Part shown: positions 54,954 through 64,000 of the stretch, in pieces
Layout: each line of letters begins with the position of its first letter
Numbering within the stretch: position 1 is the stretch's first letter
Origin: Helicobacter sp. 11-8110
GTDB taxonomy: Bacteria; Campylobacterota; Campylobacteria; Campylobacterales; Helicobacteraceae
Assembly (NCBI RefSeq): GCF_003288905.1
Contig: NZ_NHYL01000005.1
Location: 54,252 to 118,251, forward strand
Direction of reading: 5' to 3'
DNA: 64,000 nucleotides
Program-made: the position numbers and the translations under genes
The notes under the pieces: model-generated
Told to the model about the DNA's origin: nothing
What the model saw: only the letters and a program-made list of their open reading frames with translations
Databases searched by the model: none

Positions 54954-56865
54954 GCTGTTCTTCTAATTCAAAATATTGCAAAGTTTTTTCTTCGCAAAGG
55001 GCTTGTTTGGATTGGAGCTCCAAAGAGGCTTCTTGGAGTTCAGCTGTGCTTAGAGTGTTTGAATAAAGCTTGGATTCAAGCTCTTTAATTTGGCATTCAA
55101 GCTCTTCAATTTCTTGGGGCAGAATCTCTAAAAGGCGCATTTGATGATAAGAAAGCTTTGTCTTTTGTTTTTCGGCTTTAGGCTTATCTTTTGAAACCTG
55201 CAAAGAGTTTTCAAAAATTTGATAATCTTTAAGTTCCTTTTCTATTTCAAGGTATTCGCTAAAGTTTTTGTGGGTTTCTTCAATATTTCCATTACCTTTA
55301 AAAACAAGTAGTTTTTTGGCAATTTTATCCACAAAATACCGATCGTGGCTCACAAAAATAATCGCTCCATCAAAGCTTTGCAAGTATTCTTCTAAGATGT
55401 TAATGGTGGGAATATCCAAATCATTAGTGGGCTCATCTAAAATCAAGCAATCATATTCCTTGGTAAAAAGCAAGGCTAAGGCAACACGATTTTTCTCTCC
55501 ACCGCTTAGAGTGCCGATTTTTTTGTCTAGGAATTCCTTAGGAAAAAGGAAGTTTTTAAGATAGCCAAAGACATGCATATTTTTTCCTTTGACATCGATT
55601 CTATCTCCGCCAAAAGGGCAAAAGGTTTCTAGCAAATCCTTAGAATCATCCAGCATTTCTCTGTGTTGATCAAAATATCCTATTCGCACTTCTCCACATT
55701 CTATTTTCCCTTTTTGAGGCTTTAAGCGACCTAGCATTAATTTTAAAAGCGTTGATTTACCTGCACCATTTTTGCCTACAATGGCTATTTTATCGCGTTG
55801 TAAAATGCGCGTTGAGAAGTCTTTGATGAGCAGTTTTTTGTCAAGACTAAAGGAAATATTTTGTAAATCAAACAACATTTTTTTGCGATTCACCCCTTCT
55901 TCTTGATTGAAATGTTTTTTTTCGCGTTCTAACTCTAAAGTCATTTTTCGGATAATGGAGGGATTGTTTTTGGCGGTTTGTCGCATTTGCATGATGCGCT
56001 CTTTTCTGCCTTCATTGCGTTTAACTCTTGCCCTCACTCCACGCGCCAACCATTCTTCTTCTGCTTTTAAGTGCTTAAGTAGCGTTTCATGGCTTTTAGC
56101 AAGGCTTTTTAGGAGTTCTTCTTTGGCTTTTAGATAGTCTCCATAACCACCTTTGAAACTTCGAATCTTGCAGTCTTCTACTTCTATAACGCGTGTGGCA
56201 ATTCTATCAATAAAATACCGATCGTGGCTAATAAAAATAAGCGTCCATTTTTCTCTTAAGAGTAAATCTTCTAAAAATTCTACCATTTCAACATCAAGAT
56301 GGTTTGTAGGCTCATCAAGCAGTAAAATATCGGGCTTTCTTAGTAGCAAACAAGCTAAAGCCACTCGTTTTTGCTCTCCACCACTTAAGAGATTAGCAAA
56401 GTTGCCTTGAAGCTCTTTGAGGGCAAAAGTTTCTAGAATCTGATTGATTTTATTGTCTAAATCCCAAGCATTGTGATGATCAATAAAATTACTTAAAAGA
56501 GAATGTTCTTTGATGAGCGATTCATCATCGGGGTGATTTTGGAGTTTTTGAGCGATTTCATCTAGCCTTTTTCTAGCCTGTGTGAGCTCTTCTAAAGAAT
56601 GCAAAATAACTTCCTTGACACTCTGCCCCTCTTGAAAAACAGGCTTTTGGATTAAATGCTTAATTTCTAAATTGCCTTGGAAGATTCGGCTTCCCTCATC
56701 GGCTTCTACTTCCCCACTAAGAATCTTAAGTAGTGTTGATTTCCCTGCACCATTTTTGCCTACAATAGCCATTCTCTCTCCCTCTTGCACACTAAGGGAA
56801 ACATCACTTAAAATGGGCTTATAGTCGTATTGTTTGGAGATATTTTGTAAAGAAAGATTAGCCAT
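54940..56865 (-). CDS. ABC-F family ATPase (Uup-like)
   Basis: A soluble protein of about 641 residues with two ABC domains. Both Walker A loops read '[12 protein letters not shown]', and signatures are '[13 protein letters not shown]' and '[13 protein letters not shown]'; both Walker B end 'LDEPTN'. There is an ABC-F linker between and a C-terminal coiled coil ('[19 protein letters not shown]'). ABC-F proteins act on ribosomes or replication forks; the C-terminal coil suggests Uup. I chose ATG 56865 (MANLSLQN), 6 bases after AAGGA and overlapping the lgt end by 8 bases. Confidence 0.9.
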   Translation of the reverse strand: MANLSLQNISKQYDYKPILSDVSLSVQEGERMAIVGKNGAGKSTLLKILSGEVEADEGSRIFQGNLEIKHLIQKPVFQEGQSVKEVILHSLEELTQARKRLDEIAQKLQNHPDDESLIKEHSLLSNFIDHHNAWDLDNKINQILETFALKELQGNFANLLSGGEQKRVALACLLLRKPDILLLDEPTNHLDVEMVEFLEDLLLREKWTLIFISHDRYFIDRIATRVIEVEDCKIRSFKGGYGDYLKAKEELLKSLAKSHETLLKHLKAEEEWLARGVRARVKRNEGRKERIMQMRQTAKNNPSIIRKMTLELEREKKHFNQEEGVNRKKMLFDLQNISFSLDKKLLIKDFSTRILQRDKIAIVGKNGAGKSTLLKLMLGRLKPQKGKIECGEVRIGYFDQHREMLDDSKDLLETFCPFGGDRIDVKGKNMHVFGYLKNFLFPKEFLDKKIGTLSGGEKNRVALALLFTKEYDCLILDEPTNDLDIPTINILEEYLQSFDGAIIFVSHDRYFVDKIAKKLLVFKGNGNIEETHKNFSEYLEIEKELKDYQIFENSLQVSKDKPKAEKQKTKLSYHQMRLLEILPQEIEELECQIKELESKLYSNTLSTAELQEASLELQSKQALCEEKTLQYFELEEQRENL

Positions 56866-57673
56866 TTTTTTCCTTAGGTTTAAAGAGTAGGGCAAAGCAA
56901 AAAATACCGATAATTAATGAGAGAAATTGCCCTTGTGTTAGCCAATTAAAAGCTACAAAGCCAAGCTGTGAATCAGGCTCTCTAAAGAATTCTGCGACAA
57001 AGCGCATAAGTGAATAAAGCACGCCATATAAGATTCCAATCTGTCCTATAAAACGCGCCTTTTTTCTCCACAAAAAGAGAATTGTAAAAACAACAATACC
57101 CTCCAAAAAGGCTTCATAAAGCTGACTTGGGTGGCGCAAGATTCCATCTACATAAATCCCCAAAGCGCTTGAAGTTTCTCTGCCAATTAGCTCTTGATTA
57201 AGAAAGTTTCCGATTCTGCCAAATACATAGCCTAAAGGAATACTAAGTCCAGCTAAATCCATAAAAAGCCAAAAATTAACTTTTTTAATTCTTGCAAAGA
57301 TTAAAGAGGCAATTAAAAAGCCAATGACTGCCCCATGATAGCTCATTCCGCGAATCCCAACAAAATTTCCATCTTTATCTAAGGGATTGAAAATTTGCCA
57401 AGGGTGAGTGAGATAATAAGCGCTAAAAGGATCATAAAAGATAATATATCCAAGTCTAGCACCTAAAATAACACCAATTTCTACCCATAAAAAATAACTT
57501 TCCAAAAGCGCACTTGAAATAGGATAAGAATCTTTTTTGGCAATCCATTTTGCCACACCAAGTGCCACAAGTAAAGCTAAAACATACATTATCCCATACC
57601 AATGCACACTAATACCAAAAAGATTGAATGCAATAGGATTAAAAGCATTATAAATATTATTCCATTTCTCCAT
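56858..57673 (-). CDS. lgt: Prolipoprotein diacylglyceryl transferase
   Basis: Lgt transfers diacylglycerol to the lipobox Cys of prolipoproteins. The 271-residue membrane protein (about 7 helices) has '[12 protein letters not shown]', '[12 protein letters not shown]', the His-containing '[15 protein letters not shown]' and '[21 protein letters not shown]' split as '[14 protein letters not shown]', the Lgt signature. The ATG at 57673 is preferred as GAGG lies 6 bases upstream; the longer frame has no ribosome site. Overlaps both neighbours. Confidence 0.96.
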   Translation of the reverse strand: MEKWNNIYNAFNPIAFNLFGISVHWYGIMYVLALLVALGVAKWIAKKDSYPISSALLESYFLWVEIGVILGARLGYIIFYDPFSAYYLTHPWQIFNPLDKDGNFVGIRGMSYHGAVIGFLIASLIFARIKKVNFWLFMDLAGLSIPLGYVFGRIGNFLNQELIGRETSSALGIYVDGILRHPSQLYEAFLEGIVVFTILFLWRKKARFIGQIGILYGVLYSLMRFVAEFFREPDSQLGFVAFNWLTQGQFLSLIIGIFCFALLFKPKEKNG

Positions 57674-58022
57674 TAATAACCTCAAAAAATTCATGCAACC
57701 CTAAGTATAAAAAGCGCTCATACAAAAGATCATCAGAAATGTAAAAATGAAATTTAAAGCCATCGTCTTTGGCAAGTTTTAGCCAATATCCTAAAATATA
57801 AAGACTAATATCTTTTGCGTGTGGAATGCCAAAAGAGATTTCGTTTATTTGGGCTTTTCGTATTTTTTCTAAGAGCAATTTTATATCTTGATAATCGCTA
57901 ATATCTTTTAATTTTCCTCGTAAAATATAAATATCTTCTTGGATTTTTTCAATTCGCAAGTTTAACCTTTCTTGTTGAAAATTGCTAAAAGCGGATTCTA
58001 ACAAAATAAAAGTAAAATTCAA
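57657..58022 (-). CDS. Hypothetical protein before lgt, STAS-like end
   Basis: A 121-residue soluble protein. Residues 20-60 are Leu/Ile/Glu-rich with '[18 protein letters not shown]', and the C-terminus '[16 protein letters not shown]' resembles the last helix-strand of STAS or similar alpha/beta folds. No family is confidently recognised. It overlaps lgt by 17 bases and begins the lgt/ABC-F/NDUFAF7 run. Start ATG 58022; the ribosome site is weak. Confidence 0.5.
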   Translation of the reverse strand: MNFTFILLESAFSNFQQERLNLRIEKIQEDIYILRGKLKDISDYQDIKLLLEKIRKAQINEISFGIPHAKDISLYILGYWLKLAKDDGFKFHFYISDDLLYERFLYLGLHEFFEVINGEME

Positions 58023-58138
58023 AAAAAGTAGTTATTTTAGATTCTTAAAAGATGAGTTTTGTTCTTACGACAAAATCGCATAAGAGAGATTATGATAATT
58101 ATATAAAATTTATAAAGATTTTTTTGTGATTCTTTGGG

Positions 58139-58144
58139 TAGAAT
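58139..58144 (+). promoter_or_regulatory. Candidate -10 for the pgl operon
   Basis: TAGAAT with GGG before it lies about 78 bases before the pglD ATG in the 199-base gap. Other AT-rich words occur nearby, so the exact promoter is uncertain. Confidence 0.35.
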
Positions 58145-58221
58145 TCTTGTTTTGGAAAATCAAATTGCTATGGCAATATTTTTTAAGGTTTTTAAAAAAA
58201 AGGAAGCAAAAAAGGCTTTGA

Positions 58222-58842
58222 ATGGTGAGATTTGCAATTGTTGGTGCTGGTGGGCATGGGAGAGTGATTGCTGATATTATTTTGGCATGTGGGGGCGAAA
58301 TTGCTTTTGTCATTGATGATTCTCCACAAGGCAAAATTTTGGCAAATAAAAATGCTATCTCCCCTAAAGAATTTTTAATGTTGGGTTTGCAAAAAGAAAT
58401 TAAGATTACATTAGCTATTGGGAATTGTCAAGCAAGAAGAGCCTTTTTTGAAGTTTTTAAACAGCAGGGTTTTGAGATTCCAAGCCTTATTCATTCAAGT
58501 GCAATTATTTCTAAAAGTGCTAAAATAAGTGAGGCTTGTGTGGTGATGCCAAATGTAGTGGTGAATGCAGAGAGCATGATAGAAACAGGTGTGATTTTAA
58601 ACACAGGTTGTGTGGTGGAGCACGATTGTAAGGTGGGAGAATTTTCTCATCTAGCCCCCAAAAGCGCACTTTGTGGTGGTGTTAGAATCGGAAAAGATTC
58701 ACATATTGGGGCAGGAAGCGTTGTGATTGAGGGTAGAAGTGTGGGCGATGGTTGTATGATTGGAGCAGGAAGCGTTGTAATTAATGATATTCAATCCTTT
58801 AAAAAGGTTGTAGGAAATCCAGCAAAAAAGGAGTTACAATGA
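58222..58842 (+). CDS. pglD: PglD: UDP-4-amino sugar acetyltransferase
   Basis: PglD acetylates the 4-amino sugar to UDP-N,N'-diacetylbacillosamine. The 206-residue protein has an N-terminal Rossmann-like part ('FAIVGAGGHGRVIADII', residues 3-19) and a left-handed beta-helix of hexapeptide repeats from about residue 95 ('EHDCKVGEFSHLAPKSAL' with the catalytic His). It is close to Campylobacter jejuni PglD in layout. AAAGG precedes the ATG. pglE overlaps by 4 bases (ATGA). Confidence 0.9.
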   Translation: MVRFAIVGAGGHGRVIADIILACGGEIAFVIDDSPQGKILANKNAISPKEFLMLGLQKEIKITLAIGNCQARRAFFEVFKQQGFEIPSLIHSSAIISKSAKISEACVVMPNVVVNAESMIETGVILNTGCVVEHDCKVGEFSHLAPKSALCGGVRIGKDSHIGAGSVVIEGRSVGDGCMIGAGSVVINDIQSFKKVVGNPAKKELQ

Positions 58843-59951
58843 GTTTTAGAATCTTTTTGTCCCCACCACAAATGGGAAAAAATGAGCAAAAGTATGTTGA
58901 TGAAGCTTTTAAGAGCAATTATATTGCACCATTAGGGGAATTTGTCAATTCCTTTGAATTGGCAATGCAAGACTATACTAAAAGTCCTAACACGCTTGCG
59001 CTTAGTAGCGGCACAGCGGCTTTGCATTTGGCTTTAAGAGTGGCAGGAATCACTAAAGGTGATTTGGTTTTGGCAAGCACTTTTACTTTTATAGGTTCGA
59101 TTGTGCCTATTTTGTATCAAGGGGCAACACCGGTTTTTATTGATAGTGATTCTTCGTGGAATCTCTCCCCTAAACTTCTAAGAGAAGCACTAGAGGGCTT
59201 AAAAATAAAGCCAAAAGCCTTGATTTTGACACATCTTTATGGGCAGTGTGCTAAGATTTCTGAAATTGTAGAAATTTGTAAAGAATATGGGGTTTTATTG
59301 ATTGAGGATGCTGCGGAATCTTTAGGGGCATTTTATAAAGGACAACATACTGGAACTTTTGGAAAGTTTGGCGCATTGTCTTTTAATGGTAATAAAATTA
59401 TTACAACAAGTGGTGGGGGAATGCTGCTAGGCAAAGATTCAAACCAAATGCAAAAGGCAAGGTATTATTCCACTCAAGCAAGAGAGAATCTGCCTTATTA
59501 TGAGCATTTAGACTATGGTTATAATTACCGCCTTAGCAATATTTGCGCAGCAATTGGCGTAGGACAGCTAGAAGAGATAGAAGACAAGGTTGCTAAAAGG
59601 CGAAAAATTTTTGATTGGTATCAAGAAAATCTCTCTAGTGAATTTGTAGAATTTATGCCTGAGATTCCTGATTCAAGGGGAAATCGTTGGCTAAGCACTT
59701 TGAGATTTAAAGAGAAGAAAGTCAATGTAATGGATCTTGTAGGGATTTTAGCTAACAAAGGCATTGAATCGCGTCCATTGTGGAAGCCTATGCATTTACA
59801 GCCTTTATTTAGAGATTCTATAAGTTTTTGTGATGGCACTTCTCAAAGTCTCTTTAATAATGGAATTTGTTTGCCTAGCGGTGGAGCCTTAGAGCGCAGA
59901 GAGATTGATGAGGTATCGGGCTATATTTTGGATTATTTAAAGAGTCTTTAA
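58839..59951 (+). CDS. pglE: PglE: UDP-4-keto sugar aminotransferase
   Basis: PglE puts an amino group at C4 of the keto-sugar with PLP and glutamate. The 370-residue DegT/DnrJ-fold enzyme has 'LALSSGTAALHLALRV', 'LIEDAAESLGAFYKG' (cofactor Asp) and the PLP Lys in 'LSFNGNKIITTSGGG' (about residue 184). Normal length. It starts within the pglD stop (ATGA) and its TAA is followed immediately by the GTG of pglF. Confidence 0.93.
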   Translation: MSFRIFLSPPQMGKNEQKYVDEAFKSNYIAPLGEFVNSFELAMQDYTKSPNTLALSSGTAALHLALRVAGITKGDLVLASTFTFIGSIVPILYQGATPVFIDSDSSWNLSPKLLREALEGLKIKPKALILTHLYGQCAKISEIVEICKEYGVLLIEDAAESLGAFYKGQHTGTFGKFGALSFNGNKIITTSGGGMLLGKDSNQMQKARYYSTQARENLPYYEHLDYGYNYRLSNICAAIGVGQLEEIEDKVAKRRKIFDWYQENLSSEFVEFMPEIPDSRGNRWLSTLRFKEKKVNVMDLVGILANKGIESRPLWKPMHLQPLFRDSISFCDGTSQSLFNNGICLPSGGALERREIDEVSGYILDYLKSL

Positions 59952-61760
59952 GTGATAAAGTCTGCTATTTTTCGTCCAAGCAATCTCAAGAGAATCCTAT
60001 TTTTTTTGGTGATTGATATTATTGTTTCATATTTTACTTTGGTTTTATCATATGATTTGCGTTTTAGCTTTCAGGTGCCATTGGAGTTTAACGACGGAGT
60101 GATTCTTGCCTTTTTGGCTTTGATTGTCTTAAAAATTAGTGCTTTGTGGGTTTTTAAAATTTACTTAGTGCCATGGCGATTTTTTGGACTAAGCGAAGCT
60201 TTAAAAATTATTTATGCACATATTTTGGCTTATGGAATCTTTACGCTTTTATTCTTTTTTGGATTTTTTGATAAATTTCCTTTGAGTGTGGTAGTAATTG
60301 ACTTTGTAATTTCTGGGATTTTGATTGGAGGGATTAGAATCTCTAAACGAATTTATTTGGAGAATTCTCCCAAAAACTCTCCTAAACCTGCTTTGATTTT
60401 TGGAGCTAATACACAAGCAGCTACACTCATTAAAAGTGCCCTTAATAGTGAAATTCCCTTTTATCCCTTGGCGATTATTGATGAAGATAAAAAGGAACAA
60501 GGTAATTATATTTCAAATCTCAAAGTCTATCCCAAAGCAGCCCTAAAAGAACTTTTGGAGAAGCATAAGATTAAAAGTGTGATTCTAACCAAGCCTTATG
60601 CTAAGCCACCTTTAGAGAAACTTTTTAATGAATTAACACAAATAGGGATTGAAGAGATTAAAATTGCCTCAATGCTCAAAGAAGACAAGCCACTAGAAGA
60701 TATTTCAATTGAGGATTTACTCTCGCGACCTAGTAAGGATTTGGATAAAGAAGTCATTGGAGAGTTTATTGCTAATAAAACAATTCTAATTACAGGGGCA
60801 GGTGGAAGCATCGGTAGTGAGATTGTGCGGCAGTGCGTGGAGTTTGGGGCGAAGCGATTAGTTTTGCTAGATCATAGTGAATACAATCTTTATGTAATTA
60901 CAGAGGAGCTAACAAGAAAAATTTTCTCTAAAAATGACAAAAAAAATTTATTGCGTGCGGTGATGTTTTCAATCTTGGAAAAAGATCGGCTTTTGGAGCT
61001 TATGCAAGAAGAAAAGCCTGATATTGTCATGCATGCTGCAGCTTATAAGCATGTTCCACTTTGTGAATATAATCAAAAAAGCGCCATTGAAAATAATATT
61101 TTAGGGAGTAAAAATGTGATTGATTCTGCTATAGAATCAAAAGTCCCTAAAATTGTGATTATCTCCACAGACAAGGCAGTGCGCCCCACAAATGTAATGG
61201 GTGCAACCAAGCGAGTTGTCGAGCTATATGCACAAAATGTTGATTCAAAACAAAGTGAAATTGTGGCGGTGCGGTTTGGAAATGTGCTTGGAAGTAGCGG
61301 TTCAGTGGTGCCAAAGTTTAAAGCACAGATTCAAAGTGGAGGACCAATTACTGTAACTCATCCAGAAATCACGCGATATTTTATGCTTATTCCTGAAGCG
61401 TGTCGCCTTGTTTTACAGGCTTCTGCAATTGCTAGGGGTGGAGAGATTTTTATCTTGGATATGGGAGAGCCTGTTAAAATTGTGGATTTAGCTAAAAATA
61501 TGCTAAAACTCTATGGCAAAGAAGAGGAAATAGAGATTGTCTTTAGCGGATTGCGACCGGGAGAGAAGCTTTATGAGGAGCTTTTGATTGGTGAGAGTGA
61601 GGGTAAGACAAAATACCCTTCAATTCAAGTAGCTCGCCCTACAAGTTATGATATTAATAAGCTTAATCAAGATATTAGTGAGCTTTTAGAAACGCAAGAA
61701 GTGATAGCAAAATTAAAAGAAATTGTAGTGGAGTTTAATCATAATGCACACGGACAATAA
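59952..61760 (+). CDS. pglF: PglF: UDP-GlcNAc 4,6-dehydratase (membrane)
   Basis: PglF starts the bacillosamine pathway by dehydrating UDP-GlcNAc. The 602-residue protein has about four N-terminal membrane helices (15-130), a Rossmann-like redundant region, and the short-chain dehydratase domain from about 270 with 'ITGAGGSIGSEIVRQ', 'MHAAAYKHVPLCEYN' and 'STDKAVRPTNVMGATKR'. Length matches C. jejuni PglF (590). The start is GTG at 59952, right after the pglE stop; no strong ribosome site, so it may rely on coupling. Confidence 0.93.
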   Translation: MIKSAIFRPSNLKRILFFLVIDIIVSYFTLVLSYDLRFSFQVPLEFNDGVILAFLALIVLKISALWVFKIYLVPWRFFGLSEALKIIYAHILAYGIFTLLFFFGFFDKFPLSVVVIDFVISGILIGGIRISKRIYLENSPKNSPKPALIFGANTQAATLIKSALNSEIPFYPLAIIDEDKKEQGNYISNLKVYPKAALKELLEKHKIKSVILTKPYAKPPLEKLFNELTQIGIEEIKIASMLKEDKPLEDISIEDLLSRPSKDLDKEVIGEFIANKTILITGAGGSIGSEIVRQCVEFGAKRLVLLDHSEYNLYVITEELTRKIFSKNDKKNLLRAVMFSILEKDRLLELMQEEKPDIVMHAAAYKHVPLCEYNQKSAIENNILGSKNVIDSAIESKVPKIVIISTDKAVRPTNVMGATKRVVELYAQNVDSKQSEIVAVRFGNVLGSSGSVVPKFKAQIQSGGPITVTHPEITRYFMLIPEACRLVLQASAIARGGEIFILDMGEPVKIVDLAKNMLKLYGKEEEIEIVFSGLRPGEKLYEELLIGESEGKTKYPSIQVARPTSYDINKLNQDISELLETQEVIAKLKEIVVEFNHNAHGQ

Positions 61761-62823
61761 GCCAACTCTTGCCTTGGTGGTATCTTCACTTAGAATGGGT
61801 GGGGCTGAGAAAGTGGCGAGTTTTTTAGCAAATGCTTTAATTGATTCTTATCGAATTATTTTAATATTGTGGAGCGATAAAGATCGCTTTTTTAGCGTAG
61901 ATGAACGCATAGAAGTGGTGGTGATTGCAACAAAAATGCGTGGAATGCTTGGGAATATAGAGCGTATTTTTAGGCTTAAGCGTTGTTTTAGGGAGCATAA
62001 GGCGGATTTGGTGATTAGTTTTATTCATCAGACTAACATTTTGGCGATTTTAGCTGCTAGAGCAAACAAGATTCCAGTGATTGCAACAGAGCATAGTATT
62101 TATGCGAGTTTAGATCATCTTAAGATTTGGAAGTTTTTGCGCCAAAGGGTGTATCCATTAGCAGATCATATCACCACGCTTACTCAAAAAGATTCAAAGC
62201 ATTATGGATTTTTAAAAAATGTTAGCGTGATGCCTAATCCAGTTGTTATCCATAAAACTATAGAAGCAGATTGGCAAGATTTTATCGCCCATAAGCCCTA
62301 TATTTTGAGTGCAGGGCGAATGATAGAAACAAAGCATTTTGAAGAGTTATTAGAAGTTTTTGGACAATTCTCTAAAAAAAATCCTCAATTTTCACTGCTT
62401 TTAGCAGGTGATGGAAAGTGTCGTGATTCTTTAGAAAAACAAGCCCGGAATCTAGGGGCAAAAATTGTTTTTTTAGGGAAAGTTGAAAATCTTTATAGTG
62501 CCTATCAAAATGCAGAATTTTTTGCCTTAACTAGCCATAGGGAAGGTTTAAGTAATGTTTTAATTGAATCTTTAATGTGTGGAGTGCCTGTGATTAGCTA
62601 TGATTGCCCTTATGGACCTAGCGAGATTATAAGTGATGGCAAAAATGGAATCTTGGTTAAAATGGGTGATAAAAATGCCCTATTAAAAAGCTTTGAAGTA
62701 ATGCTTGCTAAAAGGCAAGAATTTGCCAAAAATACGCAAGTGATTTATGAAAAATTTGGAGAAGAAGTAGTTTTAAAAAAGTGGAGAGAGCTTATTGCTC
62801 TAACGCTTAATAAAAAGAACTAA
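61744..62823 (+). CDS. GT4-type glycosyltransferase, PglH-like
   Basis: The 359-residue GT-B enzyme has 'SSLRMGGAEKVASFLANAL' (acceptor side, residues 14-32), 'IATEHSIYASLDHLKIWKF' and the donor-site 'LSAGRMIETKHFEELLEVF' followed by 'REGLSNVLIESLMCGVPVI' (EX7E motif). Order and motifs resemble C. jejuni PglH/PglJ, which extend the lipid-linked N-glycan. The sugar added cannot be told from sequence. The ATG overlaps the pglF end by 17 bases, and the 3' end overlaps the convergent transporter by 24 bases. Confidence 0.8.
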   Translation: MHTDNKPTLALVVSSLRMGGAEKVASFLANALIDSYRIILILWSDKDRFFSVDERIEVVVIATKMRGMLGNIERIFRLKRCFREHKADLVISFIHQTNILAILAARANKIPVIATEHSIYASLDHLKIWKFLRQRVYPLADHITTLTQKDSKHYGFLKNVSVMPNPVVIHKTIEADWQDFIAHKPYILSAGRMIETKHFEELLEVFGQFSKKNPQFSLLLAGDGKCRDSLEKQARNLGAKIVFLGKVENLYSAYQNAEFFALTSHREGLSNVLIESLMCGVPVISYDCPYGPSEIISDGKNGILVKMGDKNALLKSFEVMLAKRQEFAKNTQVIYEKFGEEVVLKKWRELIALTLNKKN

Positions 62824-63675
62824 AGAACCAAAGAGAATCAAAAACCCTCCAAAATATTGTAATAAGCTAAGATTTTCTCCCAAAAGCCACAAAGAAAGCA
62901 AAACCCCCACAAGAGGCTCTATCATACCTAAAATCGCTGTTTTAGTTACATTAATTCTTGGCATTCCAAGGAAATATGCTATCATAGGAAAAAGCGTGGA
63001 GACAAAGGTAAGTCCAAGAAGAGCAAAGATTCCAGTGGGGTTAAAGCTGTTGAATTGTGGTGGATTTGGAATCATAAAACCAAGAATCATCAAGGCGGCA
63101 AAGAGACAAATATAAAAACTGCAAACAACAGAGGAAAGATTGCTGGTATAGGATTTGCTAAAAACAACATAGAGCCCATAAAATAATGCACCAATAAGCG
63201 ATAAAATCACACCATAAACGCTAAGCTGGAGATCTTTTGGAGGCTGAAGTATGATTGCTAATCCTGCAAAACACAAAAAGAGTGAAAAGAGTGTTTTGGT
63301 TTGTAGTTTTTGTCTCAAAAAGATGAGGGCAATAAGAGCGACAATAATAGGATAAATATGATAAATAAGCACAGAAAGCGAAGCAGGAATATAGCGTAAA
63401 GAATCAAGATAGGCAAAAGACTGAATAATATATAAAATGCCGCCAAGGAAGAAAAATTGCAAATATTGCAATTTTGTAAGCTTAAGAGAGATGTGCTTAT
63501 AAAGCGCCCATAAAAATAACAAAAAGGCGCTACAAAGGAAGCGAAAAAATAAAATAAAATCAGTTGAGATTCCATTATTTTGAGACACCACACTCCACAC
63601 AGGCATAATCCCATAAGCAATACTCGCACCAACAATCCATAAAATACCAATTTGTTCATTACTTAATTTTTGCAT
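62800..63675 (-). CDS. EamA-family (DMT) transporter
   Basis: The 291-residue protein has ten membrane helices in two EamA repeats: 'GIMPVWSVVSQNNGI' in the first and 'RINVTKTAILGMIEPLVGVL' split as 'VTKTAILGMIEPLVGV' in the second, the family's proline-containing helix. Such transporters export amino acids or metabolites; the substrate is unknown. A 10-bp repeat array lies about 135 bases upstream. It overlaps the convergent glycosyltransferase by 24 bases. Confidence 0.88.
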   Translation of the reverse strand: MQKLSNEQIGILWIVGASIAYGIMPVWSVVSQNNGISTDFILFFRFLCSAFLLFLWALYKHISLKLTKLQYLQFFFLGGILYIIQSFAYLDSLRYIPASLSVLIYHIYPIIVALIALIFLRQKLQTKTLFSLFLCFAGLAIILQPPKDLQLSVYGVILSLIGALFYGLYVVFSKSYTSNLSSVVCSFYICLFAALMILGFMIPNPPQFNSFNPTGIFALLGLTFVSTLFPMIAYFLGMPRINVTKTAILGMIEPLVGVLLSLWLLGENLSLLQYFGGFLILFGSLVLFIKR

Positions 63676-63810
63676 TAAAGAACTTTCAATTTTAAATACA
63701 TTATTGTAATATTTTTAAAATAAATTTTGAAGTCTTGCCTTAAAGTATTTGAGGGTAGTCTATATTTATACTAAAGTATTTACATAAACATATCCATATA
63801 TGTATCCACT

Positions 63811-63866
63811 ATTTATATCTATTTATATCTATTTATATCTATTTATATCTATTTATATCTATTTAT
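63811..63866. repeat. 10-bp tandem repeat, unit ATTTATATCT
   Basis: Five perfect copies of ATTTATATCT (63811-63860) are followed by a partial copy (ATTTAT). Read on the minus strand each unit is AGATATAAAT and contains a TATAAA word, so the array gives five -10-like elements one helix turn apart, upstream of the EamA gene. Copy number may vary by slippage. Confidence 0.9.
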
Positions 63867-63939
63867 CTATAATAATTCAACCCTTATTTTCAAAAATTTG
63901 ATCAATCCCTTTTATTTTAATCTTCCCTTAAGCTTATGC

Positions 63940-63948
63940 TGCTATAAT
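63940..63948 (+). promoter_or_regulatory. Strong extended -10 near the right edge
   Basis: TGCTATAAT followed by TCCACTT is a perfect extended -10 pointing right, with the transcribed gene beyond the window. The rest of 63867-64000 shows no gene. Confidence 0.6.
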
Positions 63949-64000
63949 TCCACTTCCTTTTTTGAAATAAAAAAAGTGTTCTTTTGGCTTTATATACATT

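Noticed and set aside
58052..58129. A 25-codon plus-strand ORF beginning MSFVLTTK upstream of pglD
   Set aside because: It has no ribosome site and lies in AT-rich promoter DNA, so chance is likelier.
63867..64000. tRNA or rRNA after the edge promoter
   Set aside because: No cloverleaf or rRNA sequence is visible before the window ends.

Overview
The window is AT-rich, gene-dense chromosomal DNA from a Campylobacterota (epsilonproteobacterial) genome. Gene content points to an enterohepatic Helicobacter, perhaps near H. pullorum or H. canadensis. The evidence is the set of thyX-type thymidylate synthase, monomeric isocitrate dehydrogenase, bioC/bioG pimeloyl genes, a Cts-like competence/type II secretion locus and pglDEF protein-glycosylation genes, together with AAGGA ribosome sites and -10-dominated promoters. 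The species is inferred, not shown.

Left to right: positions 1-1806 hold the start of a Zorya-like defence operon (complete ZorA-type motor protein, N-terminus of ZorB) behind a small overlapping ORF. Positions 1856-5733 carry gltS, bioA with an unusual dyad at its start codon, a secreted small protein and plsY. Positions 5742-10748 are the replication-origin block (gyrB, dnaN, dnaA on the minus strand) with DnaA boxes on both sides of dnaA, i.e. a bipartite origin. Rightward ruvC, thyX and dsbA end at a strong hairpin. Minus-strand RNA-modification genes (queH, rlmN) follow, with a nucleoside phosphorylase-like gene, an S4 protein and a 30-residue membrane peptide. Positions 15692-18843 look like an acquired patch: GC-richer argG, a restriction endonuclease gene broken by three in-frame stop codons, and an apparently intact Dam-family methyltransferase.

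Positions 19054-31161 are mainly minus-strand metabolism: icd, dnaB, the bioF-bioG-bioC cluster, carA, bioD and serine uptake/deamination (sdaC-sdaA). Positions 31211-39418 form a divergent pilus-like DNA-uptake/type II secretion locus: three pseudopilin-type genes leftward; inner-membrane assembly proteins, secretin, SH3/TPR protein, ATPase and platform protein rightward. The next rightward run has a DsbC-like protein, an Mla lipid-transport operon with its lipoprotein, folB and bcp. From 44294 to 58022 are housekeeping genes (tilS, rimO, ruvA, a FapA-family protein, murJ, a radical SAM enzyme, yceI, cmoB, an NDUFAF7-like methyltransferase, an ABC-F ATPase, lgt).

Positions 58222-62823 make UDP-diacetylbacillosamine (pglD, pglE, pglF) and encode a PglH-like glycosyltransferase, an operon for N-linked protein glycosylation; the oligosaccharyltransferase PglB is not in view. 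An EamA transporter is followed by a 10-bp tandem repeat array and a strong promoter pointing out of the window. No tRNA, rRNA, CRISPR array or intact insertion sequence was recognised.
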